From contig JAIVIG010000511.1 in assembly GCA_020200675.1 (NCBI GenBank), positions 1 through 5,053 on the forward strand: 5,053 nucleotides of DNA, read 5' to 3'. Position 1 is the stretch's first letter. Each line of letters begins with the position of its first letter. Source of the DNA: Actinomycetota bacterium (GTDB lineage Bacteria; Actinomycetota; Rubrobacteria; Rubrobacterales; Rubrobacteraceae). A model generated the notes under the pieces. It was given only the letters and a program-made list of their open reading frames with translations. It ran no database searches and was not told the origin of the DNA. The position numbers and the translations under genes were made by a program. This document shows, piece after piece, positions 1-4,754 of this stretch.

Positions 1-35
1 GGCCCGAGGGTGTCTCTCTACGCGCTCGGTGTACC

Positions 36-347
36 CTAGCCGTACCTCTGCGCCGCTTGTTCGATCGCCGGTGTCGCCCTCTCCAGATCCTCCGCTGTCA
101 TCACCGGATGGATCTGTACGGTCGCGTCCAGTCCGATGAAAAGGGGTTCCGCTATAGCGGGGATCTGGGAGGCGTCGTCCATGTTAAGGACTAGGTATCC
201 GCCCCTTGCGCCTTCTATGGGCGTGAAGTACGCCGCCTCAGGATTGATCTCCTCAACTATGGCCTGGACGGTTGGGCGGAGGTTCCCGTCCCTGGCCAAT
301 GCATTCCCCTTCTCTGGCGAGATGCGGAACGTGAGCATGAAGCGCAT
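36..347 (-). CDS. small conserved protein, possible ferredoxin-fold (DUF3303-like)
   Basis: This is a 103-residue soluble protein with no signal peptide or membrane segment. It begins MRFMLTFRISPEKGNALARD, and alternating strand and helix patterns suggest a small alpha/beta (dimeric ferredoxin-like) fold. Visible blocks are PEAAYFTP (residues 36-43), GARGGYLVLNMDD (46-58), and IPAIAEPLF followed by PVMTAEDLERATPAIEQA towards the C-terminus. From memory these resemble short actinobacterial proteins of the DUF3303 type; the family number is uncertain and no catalytic residue is evident. The ATG at 347 is chosen over the in-frame ATG at 443 because AGGAGG (355-360) lies 7 nt upstream, while the extra N-terminal 32 residues read through a leader hairpin and look non-coding. 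It has its own leader and is preceded by a copy of the intergenic repeat, so it is probably a separate transcription unit. Function unknown. Confidence 0.85.
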   Translation of the reverse strand: MRFMLTFRISPEKGNALARDGNLRPTVQAIVEEINPEAAYFTPIEGARGGYLVLNMDDASQIPAIAEPLFIGLDATVQIHPVMTAEDLERATPAIEQAAQRYG

Positions 348-354
348 ATACACT

Positions 355-392
355 CCTCCTTTCCGCCCGCCCGAAAGAAAACTCCGGCGGGC
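355..392 (-). promoter_or_regulatory. leader hairpin plus ribosome-binding site of the 36-347 gene
   Basis: In the gene direction GCCCGCC (386-392) pairs with GGCGGGC (365-371). Two further base pairs follow after one mismatch. The hairpin is followed by exactly 4 nt and then AGGAGG (355-360), 7 nt before the ATG. The same hairpin, 4-nt gap and AGGAGG layout precedes two unrelated genes in this window. Confidence 0.6.
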
Positions 393-454
393 TCTATCTC
401 CTTTACCCACCATAATGATGCCACCCAGCGAAGACCGGCGCATCTGAGGAAGGT

Positions 455-494
455 CTATTCACCGAGCTGCCGAGAGACCCAGTTCTCGGAAACC
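455..494 (-). repeat. intergenic palindromic repeat, copy a
   Basis: Read with the genes it runs GTTTCCGAGAA, a short loop, TCTCTCGGCAG, then CTCGGTGAATAGA. CCGAGA and TCTCGG form a 6-bp inverted repeat (484-489 and 470-475). It lies about 100 nt upstream of the 36-347 gene and about 100 nt beyond the stop of the Cys/His-rich gene. It is the shortest copy in the window. Confidence 0.8.
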
Positions 495-507
495 CCTGCT
501 AACTACT

Positions 508-521
508 GCATAATATTATGC
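508..521. promoter_or_regulatory. 14-bp perfect AT-rich palindrome
   Basis: GCATAATATTATGC is a perfect inverted repeat without a loop. It sits between the end of the Cys/His-rich gene (597) and repeat copy a. It could be an operator or part of a promoter, because CATAAT and TATTAT resemble a -10 box, but no convincing -35 box is visible. The rest of 444-596 shows no gene. Confidence 0.3.
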
Positions 522-596
522 GAGCCACCGCTCTCGCTTCGTGGGCCTACCCGGTCAGGAGTGCATGGAAGTGGCGTTTAACCTTTTTGAGCGGTC

Positions 597-1766
597 TCAA
601 GTGTCTGTCTGTCCGTCAGCCCCCCGCCGTTGGGCCATATACTCTTCGCTTAGCTTGAGGCATCCGGCGCGCCGATCTGCGCGCTTGAGGGATTCGCACA
701 GCGCCTTTGCTTGCACGTCGCTATCGTAGAAGAAAACGAGCTGTCTGACCGCTCCGACCAAGCACTTTTCCACAGCCTCGGGGTTTTGCCCCAGCTTGCA
801 TACCCCGCGAATAAAGTCGGTTTGGGCCCCATCGTCGGCTTGGTCCCTGTCGTCGGCTCGGGCTCCGTCGTCGGCTTGGTCTCCCTCGACAGTGGCATCT
901 CCTGTGCTCCGTATGACAGAATTGTTCCCCAAACCGACATAGCATATCTCCCGGAAATCCTCCTCGACCTTCCCGCAGAGGTCAAAGACCTTGGCGAAGT
1001 CCTCGCCCTGCTTCTTTAGGGCGTAGTTAGTCTGTCTCACATAGCACGGTTTTTTGTACTCGGTCTTCACCTCGGTACAAGGGTAAAAGGGCTGATCGGC
1101 TTTAAGATACTTGGAGGGATTGCTCGGGTTGTCCTCGTCTATTACGTTCTCCATGAACACCCCGCCAGAACACTGCTCCCTCTCCCACTCCTCGGATAAC
1201 GCGTCGCACGCTTCAAGCGACTCGAACAATTCGTTCTGATAAAGCCCCATGAAGCCATGCCCCATCCCGTGGGCACAGTTGCGATGCTTTAAAGACTGTT
1301 CTTGCTGTTCACGCGGGTCAGCGCAGATGTTGTCGACTTCGTCCAGTATCCTGTCGGCCCCGATATTCGCCACGATAGTCTGCATGGCTCCGTGGTAGTA
1401 GCCTGAACCACAGAAGTCGTCGCCCCGGCTGTACGTACTATCCACATCGCCGCCATAGAGCTCTGCGGCAGCGCGACCGATGACGTGGGTTAGCTCATGG
1501 CAGGTGCCTTTTACAACCTGCTCCTTTGTGAAGTCGTCTTTCAGATAGGCGAAGGCAGCTTCGACGCCGGAGTTGAAGACCAAATCCTGGTAGCGCTCTT
1601 GGTAGCAGGAGAAGTCGCCAGCCCTATGAACAGAGCAATCTATAGCCGTGTTGCTTCCCGTTTGCTGGAACGCTGTGGCATACGGATGATTGATGAAAAA
1701 GGACCCGAAAACGAGGATGTTCAACGCGGTCAGCGCCGAAGCAGTAAGGATACCGAATGGTAGCAA
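597..1766 (-). CDS. signal-anchored Cys/His-rich extracytoplasmic protein, unknown function
   Basis: Predicted 389-residue protein starting at a TTG. Residues 3-25 form one hydrophobic segment (ILTASALTALNILVFGSFF), so the rest is probably outside the membrane. Three motifs stand out: CHELTH (C89, H90, H94), CGSGYYHG (C119, H125) and CAHGMGHG (C164, H166, H170). These could bind a metal or haem; I know similar CHxxxH / GYxHG / CxHGxGH sets only from uncharacterised bacterial proteins. The remainder carries repeated cysteine pairs 9 to 14 residues apart (for example CTEVKTEYKKPC and CGKVEEDFREIC), suggesting disulfide-linked helical repeats. An acidic 6-residue repeat tract near residue 300 looks like a linker. 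The start is doubtful: in-frame codons upstream encode NANFNKWW and a basic stretch, and a perfect AGGAGG stands 6 nt before an in-frame ATC at 1793. The frame closes at a TAG at 1854-1856. Confidence 0.85.
   Translation of the reverse strand: MLPFGILTASALTALNILVFGSFFINHPYATAFQQTGSNTAIDCSVHRAGDFSCYQERYQDLVFNSGVEAAFAYLKDDFTKEQVVKGTCHELTHVIGRAAAELYGGDVDSTYSRGDDFCGSGYYHGAMQTIVANIGADRILDEVDNICADPREQQEQSLKHRNCAHGMGHGFMGLYQNELFESLEACDALSEEWEREQCSGGVFMENVIDEDNPSNPSKYLKADQPFYPCTEVKTEYKKPCYVRQTNYALKKQGEDFAKVFDLCGKVEEDFREICYVGLGNNSVIRSTGDATVEGDQADDGARADDRDQADDGAQTDFIRGVCKLGQNPEAVEKCLVGAVRQLVFFYDSDVQAKALCESLKRADRRAGCLKLSEEYMAQRRGADGQTDT
815..886 (-). repeat. four tandem 18-bp units inside the Cys/His-rich gene
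   Basis: Units at 815-832, 833-850, 851-868 and 869-886 are related to CGTCGGCTTGGTCCCTGT on the plus strand. They encode the 6-residue repeats GDQADD, GARADD, RDQADD and GAQTDF. The length is a multiple of three, so the frame is kept. The tract is acidic and probably a flexible linker. Confidence 0.75.
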
Positions 1767-1799
1767 CCACCATTTGTTGAAATTCGCGTTGATGTGCTC

Positions 1800-1805
1800 C
1801 CTCCT
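1800..1805 (-). promoter_or_regulatory. ribosome-binding site that points to an upstream, non-standard start
   Basis: A perfect AGGAGG is followed by GAGCAC and then ATC (1791-1793), which is in frame with the Cys/His-rich gene. No ATG, GTG or TTG in that frame lies at the expected spacing. The annotated TTG at 1766 has only a GGTGG directly next to it. Starting at ATC would add nine residues (I/M-NANFNKWW) before the hydrophobic anchor. Confidence 0.5.
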
Positions 1806-1888
1806 GGCGACCGGGCCACGCCTGCGCCGCTTGGTATCTATCCTCTTTGTGTCCTACTCCGGCCGCTACTCGTGCATAGAACGATGTT

Positions 1889-1990
1889 TCACCCTCCTTC
1901 GAACACGCCGCGCGATATCTTACGCCTACAGTGCCACTGCGAACAAGGGAACGACATGGGAGGGATTATGGCAGACCTTCGTGACGCCAC
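1889..1990 (-). other. possible 33-codon leader ORF upstream of the Cys/His-rich gene
   Basis: A GTG start at 1990 lies 5 nt after AGAGGAG (1996-2002) and opens 33 codons, beginning (M)ASRRSAIIPP and containing CSQWHC, with TGA at 1889-1891. The stop region overlaps a second strong ribosome-binding site, AAGGAGG (1893-1899). An ATG two bases earlier (1992) with the same site gives only eight codons. The region 1807-2014 otherwise holds no recognisable gene. It may simply be an untranslated leader; translation is inferred only from the ribosome-binding site. Confidence 0.3.
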
Positions 1991-2014
1991 ATATGCTCCT
2001 CTTAGGGATTACCT

Positions 2015-2058
2015 CTATTCATCGAACTGCCGAGAGCTAAGGGCTTCTCGGAAACTTA
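2015..2058 (-). repeat. intergenic palindromic repeat, copy b
   Basis: In the gene direction it reads GTTTCCGAGAAGC, a short loop, GCTCTCGGCAG, then TTCGATGAATAGAG. The inverted repeat here is 8 bp with one mismatch (2030-2037 against 2044-2051). It directly abuts the TAA (2056-2058) of the alternative reading frame of MP1, and it lies upstream of the leader of the Cys/His-rich gene. Confidence 0.85.
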
Positions 2059-2597
2059 CCGCACCCGCTCGGAGTGCTCCGGCTGGGTGCCCCTTCCTGT
2101 GAAGAGGTCGAAGCCCAGCCAGGTGACCGCCACGCCAAGGACGACGGCACCAGCACACCAGCAGCGCGGGGGAAGACGCGGGCTCTGAGTATGGCCACTC
2201 CGAACAAAACCCAGCCTAGGGCGAAGAGCAAGAACGACAGCTCAAACCACGGGGTGCCCAAGACCGCAGGCGCCAGGGGCACAATGAATAATAGGGCCCA
2301 GGAGGCGCCTACGGTCAACGCCGTACCGAAGAATGCTACGAGGAAGCCTGCCAGCCCCAGGACACCCGCAGCCTCTAACTGGTGTGAGTAGATACCAACC
2401 AACCCCAACGATAGCAGCACCATGGAAAGCAGGGTTAGGCCAGCCCAGAAAGCAAAGGTACCCGTGGCGGCCTGTGTGCCAAGATTCTCTAGGTCGATGG
2501 CAAAAAGCTCCATGAGCTCAACAAGTATTAACACCACGCCTGCCAGTACGGCTGCTAGCCCACTCCACCGGATGAGGCTTGAAGCAGACACGTTCAC
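2037..2597 (-). CDS. small multi-pass membrane protein MP1, C-terminus out of frame
   Basis: A 186-residue reading frame starting at GTG with AGGGAG a few bases upstream. It has hydrophobic segments at about residues 12-30, 48-70, 75-110 and 117-138. Its N-terminus (LIRWSGLAAVLAG) matches the start of MP2 at 3238-3828 (LIRWSGLAAMLAG), so the two are paralogues. After about residue 150 the frame turns polar and Ser/Pro-rich. Another frame (2148 to the TAA at 2056-2058) instead encodes a plausible ending, VAVTWLGFDLFTGRG and then SERVR, which mirrors VAVGYALWSGREA and PSRVR in MP2. I infer an indel, or a roughly 20-codon deletion of non-triplet length, near 2148-2150. It follows the DUF4242 gene by 48 bp and is probably co-transcribed with it. 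Function unknown. Confidence 0.75.
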   Translation of the reverse strand: MNVSASSLIRWSGLAAVLAGVVLILVELMELFAIDLENLGTQAATGTFAFWAGLTLLSMVLLSLGLVGIYSHQLEAAGVLGLAGFLVAFFGTALTVGASWALLFIVPLAPAVLGTPWFELSFLLFALGWVLFGVAILRARVFPRAAGVLVPSSLAWRSPGWASTSSQEGAPSRSTPSGCGKFPRSP

Positions 2598-2645
2598 CTG
2601 CTCTCCCTAAATTCCCTAAGATGGAGGCAACCTACCCCCCTCCTG

Positions 2646-2897
2646 CTATGAACCTTCCTTAACCTCGATTATCTCGTCTGCAATGAGCCCGTGGCCCTCC
2701 CGGTGCACAGCCTCTGCTGCTTCCTTGCTCGGGGCCTCGGCCAAGCAGAAGACCTCGCCCGTCTCATCGTTGTACCAGTACCTGTGGTACTTCACCCCGT
2801 ACTCATCTTGGACTTCCACGTCCTTCTGGTGAGCTTCCGCCACTGCTTCTGGGGTCAGGCCCTCCACGTTTCTGTGGATGTCCATGTATAGAGGCAT
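2646..2897 (-). CDS. DUF4242 family protein (nickel-binding-like small protein)
   Basis: An 83-residue protein beginning MPLYMDIHRNVEGLTPEAVA. The pattern D6-x-H8, then GLTPE, AEAHQKD (H23), DEYGVKYHRYWYNDETGEVFC and EAPSKEAAEAVHREGHGLIADEI is typical of DUF4242. One characterised member, Streptomyces SCO4226, was reported to bind nickel; the conserved histidines here could do so, but that is inference. The length matches the family and a compact dimeric ferredoxin-like fold is expected. The ATG at 2897 has AGGAGG at 2907-2912, 9 nt upstream, with a hairpin above it. It is the first gene of a probable two-gene operon with membrane protein MP1 (48-bp gap, no repeat between them), and repeat copy c lies about 140 nt upstream. 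Confidence 0.88.
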   Translation of the reverse strand: MPLYMDIHRNVEGLTPEAVAEAHQKDVEVQDEYGVKYHRYWYNDETGEVFCLAEAPSKEAAEAVHREGHGLIADEIIEVKEGS

Positions 2898-2906
2898 CCT
2901 ACTATT

Positions 2907-2936
2907 CCTCCTCTCTCCCGCTTTCCCCAGCGGGTT
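2907..2936 (-). promoter_or_regulatory. leader hairpin plus ribosome-binding site of the DUF4242 gene
   Basis: In the gene direction AACCCGCTGGGGAAAGCGGG is followed by AGAG and then AGGAGG. CCCGCT (2929-2934) pairs with AGCGGG (2917-2922) around a 6-nt loop. The 20-nt motif differs by one base from the one before the SnoaL-like gene, and both have a 4-nt gap to AGGAGG. Confidence 0.65.
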
Positions 2937-3032
2937 CGCACTAATACTTCGGCAACTATACTCCTAAACTGCGGACAGCGGAATGCGCCGAAACGTATTT
3001 GCAAGGAGCTTGGACCTACAGGAGCGGCTAGT

Positions 3033-3239
3033 CTTTATTCACTGAGCTGCCGAGAGCAGTTAAAGCTGTTGAAAAAGTCGGCATTGAGCTGATAGCGACC
3101 ACAAACCAGGCTTGAAACGCCCCAAACCCGGCGTGTTTGGTACCCGATCTGGGCCGAAAGCGAGTACCAAGGGAGTTTTTCAACAGCCTGAGTTGTTCCC
3201 GGAAACTAGGCTTACGGCGTTAGGTCTTCTCGGAAACTC
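3033..3239 (-). repeat. intergenic palindromic repeat, copy c, interrupted by a MITE
   Basis: Outer parts are GAGTTTCCGAGAAG (gene direction, right end) and GCTCTCGGCAGCTCAGTGAATAAAG (left end, 3033-3057). A second TTTCCGGGA half lies near 3195-3206. Without the insertion at 3062-3190 it aligns well with copy d, including the shared GTTAGGTCTTCTCGGAAA on the plus strand. Its right end overlaps the TGA of MP2 (3238-3240). Confidence 0.8.
3062..3190. mobile_element. 129-bp MITE-like insertion inside repeat copy c
   Basis: The 18-bp ends, AAAGCTGTTGAAAAAGTC (3062-3079) and the reverse complement CAGGCTGTTGAAAAACTC (3173-3190), are imperfect terminal inverted repeats. AGTT is duplicated directly outside (3058-3061 and 3191-3194). 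An internal inverted repeat, TTGGTAC (3137-3143) against GTACCAA (3164-3170), would fold. It has no coding capacity and would depend on a transposase elsewhere. Confidence 0.8.
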
Positions 3240-3828
3240 ACCTCACTCGAGAGGGCTGGTCTGCAGATGCTTCTCTGCCCGACCACAGCGCGTACCCTAC
3301 CGCTACCCACCCGATCCCGAATGGTATAGCCATCAAAACCTGGGCGTTCTGGTCGTCGAACCCAAGCATCCCCAACGAGCCTATGACAAGCAGCCCCGCC
3401 GCCCAGCGCGGCAACGCCTCCATTCGAAGCGCAGCAATGCCCACCAGTGCTAAACCGATGACCAAAGCTAAGCCTCCCAAAGGCACCAATGCCCAGAAGA
3501 CCTCGGAGATCGCGTTCAGCCCCATGCCCAGCACCAGCAGCATCACACCAACTGCACAGAGTGCTACGCTTACTTGCCCCAACCGATCGAAGCGCCCAGT
3601 GTTCCAGGCGCGGATAATCATTCCCGCTAAGCCTACAGCACTGAGCATCAGAGCAAGCAACAACAAAGGAGCAAGGTCGGAGGTGTCTCTCATTGCCATT
3701 ACGTCGCACTCCTCGGGTCCAATACAACCCCGGGGCTTGAAGGCAGTGATAATGGCCGGCACTATCCAAAGTACTCCGGCCAGCATCGCTGCCAGCCCAC
3801 TCCACCGGATAAGGTTTGGCGACGACAA
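3238..3828 (-). CDS. small multi-pass membrane protein MP2
   Basis: A 196-residue protein with about six hydrophobic segments (roughly residues 12-30, 52-74, 83-107, 110-136, 142-157 and 164-184). A loop after the first segment has two cysteines (C35, C41). The family is not recognised by name; it resembles small DUF-type integral membrane proteins common in Actinomycetota. The TTG start at 3828 is supported by AGGAGG (3834-3839), 5 nt upstream, and by alignment with the start of its paralogue MP1. The intact C-terminus here shows what MP1 has lost. It seems to be a single-gene unit: repeat copy d and a duplicated leader lie upstream, and repeat copy c overlaps its stop codon. Transport, sensing or envelope roles cannot be told apart from sequence. 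Confidence 0.82.
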   Translation of the reverse strand: MSSPNLIRWSGLAAMLAGVLWIVPAIITAFKPRGCIGPEECDVMAMRDTSDLAPLLLLALMLSAVGLAGMIIRAWNTGRFDRLGQVSVALCAVGVMLLVLGMGLNAISEVFWALVPLGGLALVIGLALVGIAALRMEALPRWAAGLLVIGSLGMLGFDDQNAQVLMAIPFGIGWVAVGYALWSGREASADQPSRVR

Positions 3829-3830
3829 AG

Positions 3831-3953
3831 CGGCCTCCTACTTAACCAAGGTGTGTCCACTACCATTGAAGATGATGACACTGACCGCCACCTGGCGCAT
3901 CTCTTGAGGGGACCTGTGCCCAGAGCACTAGGGGACTGGACACCTCTATTCAC
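3831..3953 (-). repeat. 123-bp tandem duplication, copy proximal to MP2
   Basis: The unit is identical over all 123 bases to 3954-4076. It contains the MP2 ribosome-binding site, the whole leader and the TGAATAGAG end of the intergenic repeat. An inverted repeat GTGTCCA (3853-3859) against TGGACAC (3937-3943) spans most of the unit. Identity suggests a recent event. Because 123 is a multiple of three, an artificial 41-residue repeat ORF appears on the minus strand. Confidence 0.97.
3838..3900 (-). other. possible 20-codon leader ORF overlapping the MP2 ribosome-binding site
   Basis: ATG at 3900 opens MRQVAVSVIIF then NGSGHTLVK, and its TAG (3838-3840) overlaps AGGAGG (3834-3839). This would suit translational coupling to MP2. 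VAV...GSGHT resembles the phosphate-binding loop at the N-terminus of flavodoxin-type proteins, so it could also be a gene remnant. No strong ribosome-binding site precedes it. The same ORF is present in the duplicated unit (3961-4023). Confidence 0.25.
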
Positions 3954-4076
3954 CGGCCTCCTACTTAACCAAGGTGTGTCCACTACCATTGAAGATGATG
4001 ACACTGACCGCCACCTGGCGCATCTCTTGAGGGGACCTGTGCCCAGAGCACTAGGGGACTGGACACCTCTATTCAC
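3954..4076 (-). repeat. 123-bp tandem duplication, distal copy
   Basis: Exact second copy of 3831-3953. Its AGGAGG (3957-3962) now stands next to GTGAATAGAG rather than a gene start, so it is probably non-functional or gives a spurious short product. The left part of intergenic repeat d continues directly after this copy. Confidence 0.97.
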
Positions 4077-4174
4077 CCAACTGCCGAGAGCCTCCACATT
4101 CTCGGAAGCCCGACTTCCGGCAGTTAGGTCTTCTCGGAAACCGGGCTTCCGGTGAATGACGCTCTCGGAAACTC
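4069..4174 (-). repeat. intergenic palindromic repeat, copy d, expanded form
   Basis: This copy has three TTCCGAGA half-sites in the gene direction (about 4101-4108, 4131-4138 and 4163-4170) and one inverted half, CTCTCGG (4084-4090), followed by CAGTTGGGTGAATAGAG. An added inverted repeat, GGAAGCCCG (4104-4112) against CGGGCTTCC (4142-4150), makes a larger foldback. It lies between the SnoaL-like gene and the MP2 leader. Confidence 0.8.
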
Positions 4175-4178
4175 AGCC

Positions 4179-4214
4179 TAGCCCCGGTCCTATCGGTCTA
4201 CGCGACCGGGGCTA
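4179..4214 (-). terminator. GC-rich hairpin, candidate terminator of the SnoaL-like gene
   Basis: TAGCCCCGGTC (4179-4189) pairs perfectly with GACCGGGGCTA (4204-4214) around a 14-nt loop. It starts about 19 nt after the stop codon of the SnoaL-like gene. No strong T-run follows (only GAGTTT), so Rho-independent termination is uncertain; it may instead protect the transcript end. Confidence 0.5.
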
Positions 4215-4232
4215 AGGGAAGTTCGCTGAGTA

Positions 4233-4655
4233 TTACGCGTCCTGCCAACCGGGATTCGTGACATCCCGTGGATCGAAGTGATTCTCCTGCTCTAGAATTT
4301 TGCCCTCATCGCTCACCGTAAACCGGTCGGCTACGCGCAGAGTAACAGGTGGATCTAGGACCGTTATCGTGATCTCCGCCTCGGTAACGATGGCAGTAGA
4401 CGGTTCGTTGATGTAGTGGTCGAGGATCCGTACCTGAAGCCCCGGTAGAGCGGGCACCAGTGGCTGCCACCATTGCGTCCGCAGCACACTTTCGCCAACG
4501 AGCGGTCGATTCACACCGCCGGGGGAGAGAGGCGCACGCAAGGTCACGTTCTCGTCGTAGGGGATAGACGCGAAGTCCTGCTGCTGGAGTCCCCGGAAGT
4601 ATGCTTCGGCCACGCTCTTGAGCAGCTGGCGACGCTCATCGTCTTGCGTGTTCAT
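4233..4655 (-). CDS. SnoaL/NTF2-like domain protein
   Basis: A 140-residue soluble protein. An N-terminal helix region (ERRQLLKSVAEAYFRGLQQQDF, residues 7-28) is followed by NVTLRAPLSPGG, GVNRPLVGESVLRTQWW, a beta-rich second half (LQVRILDHYINEPSTAIVTEAEITI and VTLRVADRFTVSDEGKI) and the ending ENHFDPR. This order of helices and a curved sheet, with a polar ending, fits the NTF2/SnoaL-like fold of cone-shaped ligand-binding or isomerase-like proteins. No specific substrate can be read. The ATG at 4655 is chosen over the TTG at 4736 because AGGAGG (4666-4671) lies upstream and the extra 27 residues run through a leader hairpin. Repeat copy e is about 100 nt upstream and a GC-rich hairpin follows the stop. 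It is probably a single-gene unit. Confidence 0.85.
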   Translation of the reverse strand: MNTQDDERRQLLKSVAEAYFRGLQQQDFASIPYDENVTLRAPLSPGGVNRPLVGESVLRTQWWQPLVPALPGLQVRILDHYINEPSTAIVTEAEITITVLDPPVTLRVADRFTVSDEGKILEQENHFDPRDVTNPGWQDA

Positions 4656-4665
4656 CCGTCGTTCT

Positions 4666-4695
4666 CCTCCTTCCACCCGCTTCCCCCAGCGGGTT
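4666..4695 (-). promoter_or_regulatory. leader hairpin plus ribosome-binding site of the SnoaL-like gene
   Basis: In the gene direction AACCCGCTGGGGGAAGCGGG is followed by TGGA and AGGAGG. CCCGCT (4688-4693) pairs with AGCGGG (4676-4681). It is nearly identical to the leader of the DUF4242 gene although the two proteins are unrelated. Confidence 0.65.
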
Positions 4696-4754
4696 AGCTG
4701 TGCTTTGACAATGTCCCCAAAGAACAAAGAAGCCAAGGGTTAGGCGGGTTGTCG

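Noticed and set aside
348..443. N-terminal extension of the 36-347 gene to an ATG at 443
   Set aside because: The extension reads through the leader hairpin and AGGAGG, and the ATG at 347 has ideal spacing.
455..494. Intergenic repeat as a classic Rho-independent terminator
   Set aside because: The stem is short in several copies and no T-run follows it in the gene direction.
3212..3805. 197-residue minus-strand ORF overlapping MP2
   Set aside because: It is an out-of-frame shadow; MP2 has the ribosome-binding site, membrane segments and a paralogue.
3383..3907. 174-residue plus-strand ORF, and other plus-strand ORFs of 60-116 residues
   Set aside because: They lie opposite well-supported minus-strand genes or in repeats, and no recognisable domain was seen.
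3831..4076. CRISPR array
   Set aside because: There are only two adjacent 123-bp identical units with no spacers, and no cas genes.
3762..4097. 111-residue minus-strand ORF with a 41-residue repeat
   Set aside because: It exists only because the duplicated unit is 123 bp, a multiple of three, and it runs out of frame into MP2. The composition is not protein-like.
4656..4736. N-terminal extension of the SnoaL-like gene to a TTG at 4736
   Set aside because: It would translate the leader hairpin and ribosome-binding site; the ATG at 4655 fits the domain start.
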